64,000 bases of DNA from Erwinia pyri. GTDB taxonomy: Bacteria > Pseudomonadota > Gammaproteobacteria > Enterobacterales > Enterobacteriaceae. The translations under genes were made by a program, and so were the position numbers. Below are positions 25,053 through 34,800 of this stretch, in pieces. The first letter of the stretch is position 1; the number at the start of each line of letters is the position of its first letter. The notes under the pieces were generated by a model. That model was not told where the DNA came from. It searched no databases and saw nothing but the letters and a program-made list of their open reading frames with translations. The stretch is from assembly GCF_030758455.1 (NCBI RefSeq), contig NZ_CP132353.1, positions 2,790,001 to 2,854,000 on the forward strand, read 5' to 3'.

Positions 25053-25910
25053 TTAAATCACCGCGACGCCGCCTGTAACAGCGACCGTTGCGCCTGAGAT
25101 ATAGCTTGCTTCATCACTGGCCAGCATGACGTAGGCAGGTGCCACTTCGGCTGGTTGACCCATGCGCTGCAGCGGGACCTCTGCGCCAAAGCTTTCCACC
25201 TTTTTCGGCGGCATGGTTGACGGGATCAGCGGGGTCCAGATGGGGCCGGGAGCAACGGCGTTGGCGCGGATCCCTTTTTCAGCCAACAGCGCTGCCAGGC
25301 TGCCGGAGAAGTTAACAATCGCCGCTTTGGTTGCCGAATAGGCGATCAGCAAGGGCTTAGGCTGATCAGCGTTCACCGAGGCGGTATTGATAATCGAGCC
25401 GCCAGAAGGCATATGCGGCACCGCGGCCTTGCAGATATGGAACATGGCGTAGAGGTTGGTTTTCATGGTGCGATCGAACTCATCATCGCTAATCTCATCC
25501 AGCGAATTGCGCGTCATCTGATACGCCGCGTTATTCACCACGATATCGATTTTGCCAAAATGTTCGGCCGTCTGCGCCACAATGCTGCGGCAGTGGTCAG
25601 CGTCAGTTATGTCGCCTGCAATCAGCAGCGCCTTCTGACCCGCCTCTTCAACCAGCTTCGCGGTATCTTTTGCGTCATCATGCTCATCCAGATAGGAGAT
25701 CACCACGTCCGCCCCTTCACGGGCATAAGCGATGGCGACGGCGCGGCCAATCCCCGAATCGCCGCCGGTAATCAGTGCGGTTTTACCTTGCAGGCGACCC
25801 GAGCCTTGATAGCTGGTTTCACCATGATCGGGTTTCGGCTGCATTTGCAGAAAACTGCCGGGCCAGGTTTGCTGTTGAGCCTGCTGCGGATGTTGTGGAC
25901 GGTCTGTCAT
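25053..25910 (-). CDS. Short-chain dehydrogenase/reductase, YghA-like
   Basis: 285-aa NAD(P)-dependent oxidoreductase. After a Gln/Pro-rich N-terminal tail it has the cofactor motif TGGDSGIGRA (about residue 48), NNAAYQ, the Ser in NTASV and the YSATKAA active-site Tyr-Lys (about residue 191-195), then VAPGPIWTPLIPS. The extended N-terminus and the GGDSGIGRAVAIAYAREGADV block are those of YghA and of Bacillus general-stress dehydrogenases. First gene of a three-gene minus unit (isomerase 19 bp downstream, then hydrolase). A sugar or aldehyde substrate is likely. Confidence 0.9.
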   Translation of the reverse strand: MTDRPQHPQQAQQQTWPGSFLQMQPKPDHGETSYQGSGRLQGKTALITGGDSGIGRAVAIAYAREGADVVISYLDEHDDAKDTAKLVEEAGQKALLIAGDITDADHCRSIVAQTAEHFGKIDIVVNNAAYQMTRNSLDEISDDEFDRTMKTNLYAMFHICKAAVPHMPSGGSIINTASVNADQPKPLLIAYSATKAAIVNFSGSLAALLAEKGIRANAVAPGPIWTPLIPSTMPPKKVESFGAEVPLQRMGQPAEVAPAYVMLASDEASYISGATVAVTGGVAVI

Positions 25911-26331
25911 ACGCTGTCTCCTTTATACAATGCTGTCACGCCGGACTAAATCAGGCGTTCTGACTGGGAAAAGAGCTGAATCGTTATCAGCTGCGTGGAA
26001 ATAAGTGTAGCAGCCGTCACAAAAGCGCAAGGAAAATTGCCCCGGGAAACTATTTTTCAGGCGGGAGTTTTAGCCTGTGCATGTTCAGGACGTTCACTCT
26101 TTATTCCCTGAAAACGCCGAAAAATGGATAAATCAGCGCAACAGAGAAGCCGGGTAAACCCCGGCAGAAAGTGTATCCATAATGCCATTTTAACCTGCTG
26201 ATTACGCTGATATTACTGGCATTATCCTGAAAATGGCACCCGCCTGATTTTCCGCAGGTAAACTTATGCCATACTCATTCCTTCTGTACAGGTTCAACGC
26301 ACCCTGTCTCCCTCCGATAACGAGAATTCCC
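25911..26331. other. Divergent intergenic region with nested inverted repeats
   Basis: About 420 bp without a gene. ataatgcca (26179-26187) pairs with tggcattat (26217-26225), and the overlapping tgccatttt (26183-26191) pairs with aaaatggca (26230-26238), giving two mutually exclusive stems. The segment presumably holds both divergent promoters. Confidence 0.45.
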
Positions 26332-27093
26332 ATGAGCAATTTCCTCAGCCCTGCCGCAGCTTACCTGAACCGACGCAACGAACTGCTGGCGGAGCGCTCT
26401 GTGGTGCAATCACCAGCGGTCATCCAGACCATCAACAAAGCGCTGTTAGCCAGCGAGATCGCCATGGCAACGTTTCACGATCTGGAAGCGCTTAAAACAT
26501 TGCAGCAGCGCAAAGCGCGGCTGATTGAGTGGCATGAACCGGAAAGCCTGCAGGAGCTGCAATCCTTTGAGCTGGCGAGTAACAAGCTGGCGTTTGCTGA
26601 CGAAACCGATGAACAGGTTTATCTGCACTACCACCAGGAGTTTACCCGGCTTGCAGCCTCTTTTTCCTGGCAACATGCCAGCCTGGAGATGGTGCAAAAC
26701 GATCTCTTCTCCACCACCTTTAATCTCTGGCTGGAGACGTTAGAAGAGCTGTTCTCGACACCCGGCAGAAAACAGTTGTTTATTCGTATCGAAAAAATCC
26801 TCGCCTTCTCGATCGGCAAGATCCCGCTGCTGGGTGACGCTATCGACGTCTACCGGATGTTAGCTTCGGTAATGACCTCCTGTCAGGAGAAAGCCAGAAG
26901 CAGCGATGACTATTTTCAGACGCTGGAGAGCTATACCGAAGCGGCTAACCTCTGTAGCAAAGCTATTTTGATTTTCTGCTTCACCACCGAAGCCATTCTT
27001 CGGGGACGCGAGTTGCCGGGAGAGGCGTTACTGAGTGAAAAAATCAAAGGTCATTACAGCAGTGTGATTGATGGCACCCATCCCTACTTCTGA
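26332..27093 (+). CDS. Uncharacterised helical protein
   Basis: 253-aa protein I do not recognise. It is mostly alpha-helical, acidic and Leu/Glu-rich, with one amphipathic hydrophobic stretch (ILAFSIGKIPLLGDAIDVYRML, about residues 160-181) that could be a short membrane-associated helix or hairpin, and a second one (CSKAILIFCFTTEAIL). No signal peptide. I start at 26332 (MSNFLSPAAAYLNRR); the frame extends upstream to 26266. It is flanked by a divergent dehydrogenase gene and a TetR gene. Function unknown. Confidence 0.6.
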   Translation: MSNFLSPAAAYLNRRNELLAERSVVQSPAVIQTINKALLASEIAMATFHDLEALKTLQQRKARLIEWHEPESLQELQSFELASNKLAFADETDEQVYLHYHQEFTRLAASFSWQHASLEMVQNDLFSTTFNLWLETLEELFSTPGRKQLFIRIEKILAFSIGKIPLLGDAIDVYRMLASVMTSCQEKARSSDDYFQTLESYTEAANLCSKAILIFCFTTEAILRGRELPGEALLSEKIKGHYSSVIDGTHPYF

Positions 27094-27211
27094 TCTCCTG
27101 TTTCTGGCAACCCGATCCGTCGCTTTCCGCCGAAGCCGCAGATTTTCTGTGGTAATATGGTGGATGTTAGCCCTGTAAAGGGTTCCTGAGACGATGGATT
27201 AATCAATTGCT

Positions 27212-27847
27212 ATGCCCGCTACTGCCAAAAGAAAAAACGACCCGGAAGGGTTGAAAAAACGCATCCTTGCCGGTGCGCTTGCGGTATTTGCTGAGTTTGG
27301 CCTGCAGGGTGCGCGCATGGAGCAGATTGCTGACCATGCGCAAACCACTAAACGCATGGTGGTCTATCACTTCAGCAATAAAGAAAATCTCTATGTTGAG
27401 GTGCTGGAACAGGTTTATCAGGCCATCCGTCAGCATGAAACCGGGCTGAATCTGGCAGAGATGCCGCCGGTCATTGCGATGGCGCGTCTGGCGGAAGCCA
27501 GCTTTGACTATCACATCTCCCATCCCGACTTTATGCGCCTGGTCTGCAGCGAAAACCTGATGCGTGGCCGCTATATCAGTCAGTCAACCCGGATCAAAAC
27601 GTTGAACCAAAGTGCGCTCGATGTGCTGGAGGATATTCTTCGCCGCGGCAAAGCATCGGGGGTGTTTGACAGTAAAGCGGAGACGGTAGACGTACACCGC
27701 CTGATCAGCAGCATCTGCACGCACAATGTCGCCAATCGCTATACCTTTCATACGCTGTTTGGCGGTAACGAAAGCGAGCAGCAAAGTCTCGCCCGTAATC
27801 GCCAGCTGGTTGTAGACGCTACGCTACGTTATCTGCGTCCGGTCTGA
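27212..27847 (+). CDS. TetR-family regulator
   Basis: 211-aa repressor-type protein. The N-terminal helix-turn-helix spans about residues 15-60 (KKRILAGALAVFAEFGLQGARMEQIADHAQTTKRMVVYHFSNKENLY pattern). The ligand-binding domain has the DFMRLVCSENLMRGRYI block seen in the RutR-like branch. It directly precedes the FAD lactone oxidase and glycosyltransferase genes on the same strand and probably controls them. Two TGTACA palindromes overlap a candidate promoter at 27857-27885. Confidence 0.88.
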   Translation: MPATAKRKNDPEGLKKRILAGALAVFAEFGLQGARMEQIADHAQTTKRMVVYHFSNKENLYVEVLEQVYQAIRQHETGLNLAEMPPVIAMARLAEASFDYHISHPDFMRLVCSENLMRGRYISQSTRIKTLNQSALDVLEDILRRGKASGVFDSKAETVDVHRLISSICTHNVANRYTFHTLFGGNESEQQSLARNRQLVVDATLRYLRPV

Positions 27848-27856
27848 CGGGTTAAT

Positions 27857-27885
27857 TTGTACACGCCATTAACACCTTGTACAAC
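27857..27885 (+). promoter_or_regulatory. Candidate promoter overlapped by two TGTACA palindromes
   Basis: ttgtac (27857-27862) and tacaac (27880-27885) are separated by 17 bp, as in a sigma-70 promoter. ttgtaca occurs twice exactly 20 bp apart (27857-27863, 27877-27883), so a dimeric repressor could sit on both elements. It lies between the TetR gene and the lactone oxidase gene. Operator role is inference. Confidence 0.4.
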
Positions 27886-28010
27886 TTTTTACGCCCCGGA
27901 GGCTGTTGTTCTGGGGTGATTCATCTATGCTTAGCGCTAACTACAGAAGCTCAACTCTGCGCTTTCCCCCCTTTTTTGAATTGTTATTGTCCTTTTGGAA
28001 GGAGTCATCG

Positions 28011-29390
28011 ATGACGCGTGATAATACCGGATACCCCCTTCGTGAACCTCAGCCTGGTGCCGATGACAAAGTGTGGAACTGGGCGCAAAATGCCACCCTG
28101 GGGGAGAAGAATGCGGTGAGCACGCCGGAAACAGAAGCCGAGCTACAGGCTCTGGTGGCCTCCTGCCAGGGTAAAATCCGCATAATGGGCAGTAAAATGT
28201 CCCCGGGCCGGATGATTGAACTGGTTGAACAGGGCGATACGCTGCTGGATTTGCGCCATCTTCGTGGGCTGCTGGCGATAACCGATGAGAGCGCCACTTT
28301 CGGCGGCGGCACGCCGCTGCATGAGGTGTATGAAATTCTCTCGGGCGTCGGCAGAATGCTGCCAGCCTCGCCCGGGGTTATCGCCTCGCAGTCGCTGGCA
28401 GGTGCGCTGGCGACCGGTACTCACGGTCAGGGTTTACAGCAAAGTTCGATTGCCGATGAGGCATTAAGTATCCGCATGGTGCTGGCAGATGGCAGCATTA
28501 AAGAGTTCGATCGTGACCACCGCTGGTTTGCCGCAGTGCAGCTGGGTCTGGGATCGCTGGGCGTGGTCACGCAGGTCACTCTGCGTACGCAACCCTCGCT
28601 GGTCTATACCTGCTTCAAAAATGCTGTCACCGCCGATACGCTTGCAGAGGATCTTATTGAGTGGAACAAAAACTATGTGCTGAGTAAGGCCTGGTGGTTC
28701 CCCAATGAGAATCAGGTTCATGTCTGGGCGGCGCGGGAAGCGACCGCTGAAGAAGAGCAGCGCTACCACGATAACAATGACGAGCTGGTTAAGCAGGAAG
28801 AGACCAGCGACGCGATGAACCAGACCATTGAACAAACCCTGGAGCATATGCGCAGCGACACCAAAATCGTGGACGATGAGGGAAAACCTTTCCGTACCGT
28901 CACGCGTTTTAAAGACTTTTCAGATGTTACCGGCGATGTGTATCAGGTCTTCTGCCGCGGTATCGCCACGCCGCAAATTAATGTTGAAATTGGTATCCCT
29001 CTGGCACGTGTCGGTGAGGTGATTGCTAAAATTAAGGCCTGGCATGCCGATACTCAACCACACATGCACTATCCCATTATCCTGCGCTGTACCGGGGCCT
29101 CTCGCAGCTGGCTTAGCCCCTCCTATGGCCAGGAAACCTGTTACTTTGGTTTTGTTGTCTACTATGCCGAAGACGGTACGCTCTCTGAAGAGGGTGTCAG
29201 CTTCCTGCGCGCGGTGGAAGAGGTGCTGGTGGCTGAAGGCGGCAGACCGCACTGGGGAAAATATTTTGAAGCGCCGCTCTATGACTGGGCAGCGCTCTAT
29301 CCTCACTGGGCCGATTTTGCTGAAGTGCGGGCGGCGCTCGATCCCCACCATAAATTTGACAATGCGTTCACGGCCGCATTATTTGACTGA
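28011..29390 (+). CDS. FAD-dependent aldonolactone/sugar oxidase-like protein
   Basis: 459-aa flavoprotein of the VAO family. The N-terminal FAD domain carries SKMSPGRMIELVEQGDTLLDLRHLRGL and the core SQSLAGALATGTHGQGL (His-containing flavin loop). The D-arabinono-lactone oxidase C-terminal domain ends with the HWGKYF motif that contacts the sugar. Start at 28011 with GGAAGGAG upstream; the frame extends to 27906 but lacks a ribosome site. It is 18 bp ahead of a family 8 glycosyltransferase gene. Probably cytosolic; substrate a sugar, sugar acid or lactone (inference). Confidence 0.85.
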   Translation: MTRDNTGYPLREPQPGADDKVWNWAQNATLGEKNAVSTPETEAELQALVASCQGKIRIMGSKMSPGRMIELVEQGDTLLDLRHLRGLLAITDESATFGGGTPLHEVYEILSGVGRMLPASPGVIASQSLAGALATGTHGQGLQQSSIADEALSIRMVLADGSIKEFDRDHRWFAAVQLGLGSLGVVTQVTLRTQPSLVYTCFKNAVTADTLAEDLIEWNKNYVLSKAWWFPNENQVHVWAAREATAEEEQRYHDNNDELVKQEETSDAMNQTIEQTLEHMRSDTKIVDDEGKPFRTVTRFKDFSDVTGDVYQVFCRGIATPQINVEIGIPLARVGEVIAKIKAWHADTQPHMHYPIILRCTGASRSWLSPSYGQETCYFGFVVYYAEDGTLSEEGVSFLRAVEEVLVAEGGRPHWGKYFEAPLYDWAALYPHWADFAEVRAALDPHHKFDNAFTAALFD

Positions 29391-29408
29391 TTATAAAGGA
29401 GATTGCCA

Positions 29409-30227
29409 ATGAAGGCATGGGCCACCCTGCTGACGCAGCCGAACTATTTGCCAGGCGTACTGACACTAAAAAAATCCTTAACCCGGGTGGGCAGCGACTG
29501 GCCGCTGGTGGTGATGGTCACGGAAAATATCGATCGCGCCTGCCGCCAGACGCTGGAAGCGGAAGGCTGTCTGCTGCGCGACGTGCAGCCGATCGGCCCG
29601 GACAGCAGCCTGGCGCATAACTACGCCAACGCCCGCTTCTCAGAAGTCTGGACCAAACTGGCCGTCTGGAAGCTGACCGAATATGAGCGCGTGGTGTTTC
29701 TTGATGCCGATATGCTGGTGACGCAGAACATGGATGAGCTGTTTGAACTGACGCTGGAAGAGGATGAAATTGCCGCCTGCCATGCCTGCCGCTGTAATCC
29801 CAATAAGATCCCGAGCTACCCAAAAAGCTGGCGGCCGGAAAACTGTTTTTACAGTTATTGCCGCGGTGTGGAACACACGCAGGAGCTGGAGGAGGTGGAT
29901 AACTATCTCAACGGCGGCTTTTTGGTGCTGAGACCGGACCAGGCTCTGTTTACAGAGATGGTAGAGCAGCTGGCTGAACTGGACGATCTGTCACGCTATC
30001 TGTTTGCCGAACAGGACTTCCTGAACGACTTTTTCCATCAGCGCTGGAAACCGCTGCCCTACATCTACAATGCGCTGAAAACACTGCCTTTCCAGCATGC
30101 TGCCATGTGGGATAGTGAGGAGGTGAAGAACATTCATTTCATCATTGATAAGCCCTGGGAGAAGGCGCTGGATAAGAACGACAGATATTATGCGCTGAAC
30201 AAATTGTGGTGGGATATTGCGGAATAA
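29409..30227 (+). CDS. Family 8 glycosyltransferase (glycogenin-like)
   Basis: 272-aa retaining glycosyltransferase. The metal/nucleotide-sugar DxD motif is in VVFLDADMLVTQNMD (about residues 96-110), followed by the GT8 hallmark YLNGGFLVLRP (about 166) and the late block IHFIIDKPWE (the HxxxxxKPW element). This is the bacterial glycogenin/galactinol synthase-like group. ATG at 29409 with AAGGAG 7 bp upstream. No membrane segment. It forms a unit with the TetR and lactone oxidase genes. The acceptor is unknown. Confidence 0.87.
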   Translation: MKAWATLLTQPNYLPGVLTLKKSLTRVGSDWPLVVMVTENIDRACRQTLEAEGCLLRDVQPIGPDSSLAHNYANARFSEVWTKLAVWKLTEYERVVFLDADMLVTQNMDELFELTLEEDEIAACHACRCNPNKIPSYPKSWRPENCFYSYCRGVEHTQELEEVDNYLNGGFLVLRPDQALFTEMVEQLAELDDLSRYLFAEQDFLNDFFHQRWKPLPYIYNALKTLPFQHAAMWDSEEVKNIHFIIDKPWEKALDKNDRYYALNKLWWDIAE

Positions 30228-30231
30228 TGGC

Positions 30232-30257
30232 CAGGGTCCTCTTGTATGAGGACCCTG
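30232..30257. terminator. Hairpin between converging glycosyltransferase and rluC genes
   Basis: Perfect 10-bp stem cagggtcctc / gaggaccctg with a 6-nt loop, 5 bp after the glycosyltransferase stop. No clear T-run follows. Confidence 0.5.
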
Positions 30258-30310
30258 ACGCCCTGTCACTCTCTTCACGACACAGGCGCTGTTTTACATC
30301 CTGCAGCGCG

Positions 30311-31273
30311 TTACTTTGCCGGTGCTGTTTTGCGCAGCACTTCAAGACAGTGCTTTAACTCTTTATCCAGCGGCGCTTCAACCCGCATCACTTCGCCGGT
30401 TGCGGGATGCGTGAACTTCAGGGCAGCGGCATGCAGAAACAGTCTTTTCAGACCGGTGCCTGAAAGTTGCGCATCAAAATCGCGCTCGCCGTAACGATCG
30501 TCAAACGCAATCGGATGGCCCGCATGCAGCGTGTGAACACGTATCTGGTGCGTGCGCCCGGTAATCGGGCTGGCTTTAACCAGCGTGGCGTGAGCGTAGC
30601 GCTCTTCCACTTTAAAACGCGTTTCTGAAGGCTTCCCTTCGCTGTTAACCCGCACAATTCGCTCACCGCTCTGCAGAATGTTCTTCAGTAAAGGCGCCTG
30701 AACCGCTTTGATATGTGAGGGCCACTGCCCACGCACCAGCGCCAGGTAGTCCTTCTGCATCCCCTTCTCTCTCAGCTGCTCATGCAACGAGCGCAGAGCT
30801 GAACGCTTTTTCGCCACCAGCAGAATGCCGGAGGTATCGCGGTCAAGGCGGTGAACAAGCTCAAGGAAGCGCGCTTCCGGACGAAGTGCACGCAGCCCTT
30901 CAATCACGCCGAAGCTCAACCCGCTGCCGCCATGCACGGCGGTGCCGGAGGGCTTGTTCATCACCAGAATATGGTCATCTTCAAACAGTATGGCATGGGC
31001 CAGCGCCGCCACTTTATCAAGCTTGGGTGACACCGCCTCATCATCACGTTCCGCCACGCGAACCGGCGGGATACGCACTTCATCGCCGGGTTCCAGCTTG
31101 TATTCCGGCTTGATGCGGCCTTTATTAACGCGCACTTCACCCTTACGCAAAATGCGATAAATCATGCTTTTCGGCACCCCTTTCAACTGGGTGCGTAAAA
31201 AGTTATCGATGCGCTGTCCTGCCTCATCGGCAGAAATCGTCACCATTCGGACTGCAGGAGTATTGGTTTTCAT
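30311..31273 (-). CDS. rluC: 23S rRNA pseudouridine synthase RluC
   Basis: Makes pseudouridines 955, 2504 and 2580 of 23S rRNA. 320 aa, matching E. coli (319). An N-terminal S4 RNA-binding domain (QRIDNFLRTQLKGVPKSMIYRILRKGEVRVN) precedes the RluA-type catalytic domain with LVHRLDRDTSGILL (catalytic Asp) and SPITGRTHQIRVH. Start at 31273 gives MKTNTPAVRMV; the upstream extension is unconserved. Divergent from rne, as in E. coli. Confidence 0.97.
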   Translation of the reverse strand: MKTNTPAVRMVTISADEAGQRIDNFLRTQLKGVPKSMIYRILRKGEVRVNKGRIKPEYKLEPGDEVRIPPVRVAERDDEAVSPKLDKVAALAHAILFEDDHILVMNKPSGTAVHGGSGLSFGVIEGLRALRPEARFLELVHRLDRDTSGILLVAKKRSALRSLHEQLREKGMQKDYLALVRGQWPSHIKAVQAPLLKNILQSGERIVRVNSEGKPSETRFKVEERYAHATLVKASPITGRTHQIRVHTLHAGHPIAFDDRYGERDFDAQLSGTGLKRLFLHAAALKFTHPATGEVMRVEAPLDKELKHCLEVLRKTAPAK

Positions 31274-31844
31274 GGTTCGCGATTCTAAATAGAGCGCCAG
31301 GATAGCGCCACCTCTTTTTCTGTGCTTAACTGACAGTGACTCGATTGCGTGATGATTAATGTCCAGTTTTTGGGCAATTTGAAGAAATGCGATGCAAATC
31401 GCCTTAAAAGCGGCAATAAACTTCACAGAGCAACCAAAGTCACCTTGCTATCACAAGGTTAGCAATGGAATAATGAAACTGTTTTTCCACGCTTAACACT
31501 TGTGAAACAGGGATAAAGCGTAATAAGAAATTTTGCCGGATCGCCCATACACGCAGCAATGGCGTAAGACGTATTGTGAAATCAGGCATTTAGCGGGCTG
31601 CGGGTTGCAGCCTGGACGACAAGACGGGATTGGTTCACTCAGGTTCACACTGGCGGTTCCCCCTTTTTTAAAAGCGCTGTTTTTCCAAATGAAAAACAGG
31701 CTACCGAGATTTTGCGCCCCTTAGCAGGCCACAACCGTGAGGTTGACGTCTTTGCGATGAGACTCGGGGCCATCGGTTATTCGCGTCCAGCGTTACTATT
31801 GCCCGTAGCTTTGTCACTAATGTAAGAATAATGAGTAAGTTACG
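31274..31844. promoter_or_regulatory. Long rluC/rne intergenic region including the rne 5' leader
   Basis: 570 bp with no gene. In E. coli, rne mRNA has a leader of about 360 nt whose hairpins let RNase E trim its own message. A comparable length is available here, with stable elements such as caacc-gtga-ggttg (31732-31745) and gcgggctgcgggttgcagcc (around 31593-31612). The autoregulatory role is by homology of arrangement, not by sequence identity I can verify. Confidence 0.55.
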
Positions 31845-34800
31845 ATGAAAAGAATGTTGATAAACGCGACTCAGCAGGAGGAGTTGCGTGTCGCCCTTGT
31901 GGATGGACAGCGCCTGTACGACCTGGATATTGAAAGCCCGGGACACGAACAGAAAAAAGCCAACATTTACAAAGGTAAGATCACCCGCATTGAACCCAGT
32001 CTTGAAGCAGCCTTTGTGGATTATGGCGCTGAAAGACATGGCTTCCTCCCCCTGAAAGAAATCTCCCGCGAATACTTTCCCAGCAACTATTCCAATCACG
32101 GTCGCCCGAATATCAAGGACGTACTGCGTGAAGGACAGGAAGTTATCGTTCAGATTGATAAAGAAGAGCGTGGCAATAAAGGCGCAGCCTTAACCACCTT
32201 TATCAGCCTGGCGGGCAGCTACCTGGTGCTGATGCCGAACAATCCCCGTGCCGGAGGTATCTCCCGCCGTATCGAAGGTGATGACCGTACCGAGCTGAAA
32301 GAAGCGCTCTCCGCACTTGAGTTGCCGGAAGGTATGGGTCTGATCGTACGTACCGCAGGCGTGGGCAAATCTGCCGAAGCGCTGCAGTGGGATCTGAGCT
32401 TCCGTATGAAGCACTGGGAAGCGATTAAGAAAGCTGCCGACAGCCGCCCTGCGCCGTTCCTGATCCATCAGGAGAGCAACGTCATTGTCCGCGCCTTCCG
32501 CGACTATCTGCGTCAGGATATCGGTGAGATCCTTATCGATAACCCGAAAGTTCTGGAGCTGGCGCGTCAGCACATCGCTGCGCTGGGTCGTCCCGATTTC
32601 AGCAGTAAAATCAAGCTTTACACCGGCGAAATCCCGCTTTTCAGCCATTATCAAATCGAATCGCAGATTGAATCCGCTTTCCAGCGTGAAGTTCGTCTGC
32701 CTTCCGGCGGCTCAATTGTTATTGACTCCACCGAAGCGCTGACCGCGATTGATATCAACTCCGCACGGGCAACGCGTGGTGGGGATATCGAAGAGACCGC
32801 CTTCAACACCAACCTTGAAGCGGCCGATGAAATTGCCCGTCAGCTGCGCCTGCGCGACCTCGGCGGCCTGATTGTTATCGACTTTATCGATATGACGCCG
32901 GTACGCCACCAGCGCGCGGTAGAAAATCGTCTGCGTGAAGCGGTTCGTCAGGATCGTGCACGTATTCAGATCAGCCATATCTCCCGTTTTGGTCTGCTGG
33001 AGATGTCCCGTCAGCGCCTGAGCCCTTCTCTTGGCGAGTCCAGCCATCACGTCTGCCCACGCTGTAGCGGTACCGGCACCATCCGTGATAACGAGTCGCT
33101 CGCCCTCTCTATTTTGCGTCTGATTGAAGAAGAAGCGCTGAAAGAGAACACCAAAGAAGTGCACGCTATCGTTCCGGTGCAGGTCGCCTCTTACCTGCTG
33201 AATGAGAAGCGTGAAGCGGTAAGCGCAATTGAAAAACGCCAGGGCGGCGTGCGGGCCATCATCGTGCCAAACGATCAGATGCAGACCCCGCACTACTCGG
33301 TGCTGCGCGTGCGCAGCGGCGAAGAGACACAGACGCTAAGCTACCATCTGCCGAAGCTGCATGAAGCGGAAATGGCGCTGCCTTCTGAAGAAGAGCACGC
33401 CGAGCGCAAACGCCCTGAGCAACCCGCTCTGGCCGCGTTTGTGATGCCTGATGCACCGCCAGCGCCGCAGGAAACTGCCGCTGTTGCCGCTCCTGCTGAA
33501 GCTGCTGCGCCTACAACTGCTGCTCCTGCACAGGCGCCGGCTGCTACAGAATCTGGCCTGATGGGCCGCTTCCTGCGTGGTCTGAAGAAAATGTTTGCCG
33601 GTGAAGAGAAGCCAGCAGAACAGCCTCAGCCTGCGGTAGTGGAAGAAAAAGCGCCGGAAGAAGCGGCTGCACCTCGTGGCGAGCGTCGCAATAACCGTCG
33701 TCAGAATAACCGTCGCGACCGTAACAACGGCGAACGTGGCGAACGCTATGGCGATCGCAGCGAGCGTAGTGACCGTAACGGCGAACGCAACGACCGTAAC
33801 GGCGAGCGTAATGAGCGTAACGGTGAACGCAACGAGCGTAACGGTGAACGTAATGACCGTAACGGCGAACGCAACGACCGCGGCGCGGAACGTGGCGATC
33901 GTCAGGAGCGCGGCGAGCGCAATGACCGTAACCCGCGTAACGATCGCAACGCAAACCGTAATGAGCGCATGACTCGCGACCGCGATCCTGCTGCGGAAAG
34001 CCGTGAAGAAAACCGTCGTAATAAGCGTGCTAACCCTGCTACCCCTGAAGCACAGGATGAGCTGCAGCCCGTTGCTGAAGAGATCCAGCAGCAGCCGCGT
34101 CGTGAGCGTCAGCCACGTCGTCGTCAGGATGAAAAGCGCCAGCCTGCTCAGGATGAAAACGTTGTTGATATCGCGCCAGCTGTTGTTGAAGAAGCGATGG
34201 AGAGCGATGAGCATGTGCAGGTGATGCCGCGTCGTAAGCCACGCCAGCTCAACCAGAAAGTGCGTATCGAGACGGCTGAGCAAACGGCTGCCCGCTCTTT
34301 CGCGCCGGAAGAAGAGACCGCGCCGGTTCAGCAACACGCTGTTGAATTGCCGACCGCCGATAGCCACAGCGAAGCAGATGAAAGCGAAGATCGTGACAGC
34401 AACAGCATGCCACGCCGCTCACGTCGTTCACCACGCCATCTGCGCGTTAGCGGACAACGCCGTCGTCGCTACCGTGATGAGCGCTACCCTAACCAGTCGC
34501 CGATGCCGCTGACCTTTGCGGCTGCCTCGCCGGAAATGGCCTCAGGTAAAGTGTGGATCACTTATCCGGTTGCCCAGGCAACGGATGAACATGAGCATGA
34601 GCAATCTGTAGTGCCTGAGTATGGTCATCAGGATACGGCTGATGCGGTTGCCGTTGCGGCGGCTGCCTCCTCTGCCGAGGTTGCGGATGAAGCCCAACCG
34701 GTTCACCACGCCGAACCACAGCCGGAAAACAGCCCGGAAGTGACGGTGGTCAATACCGATGAGACGGCTGCCATCGAGACGCCGGTCAATGAAGAGCCTG

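Noticed and set aside
33336..34367. 343-codon minus-strand frame opposite the rne repeats
   Set aside because: Low-complexity Val/Thr/Ala sequence created by the repeats of rne read backwards.
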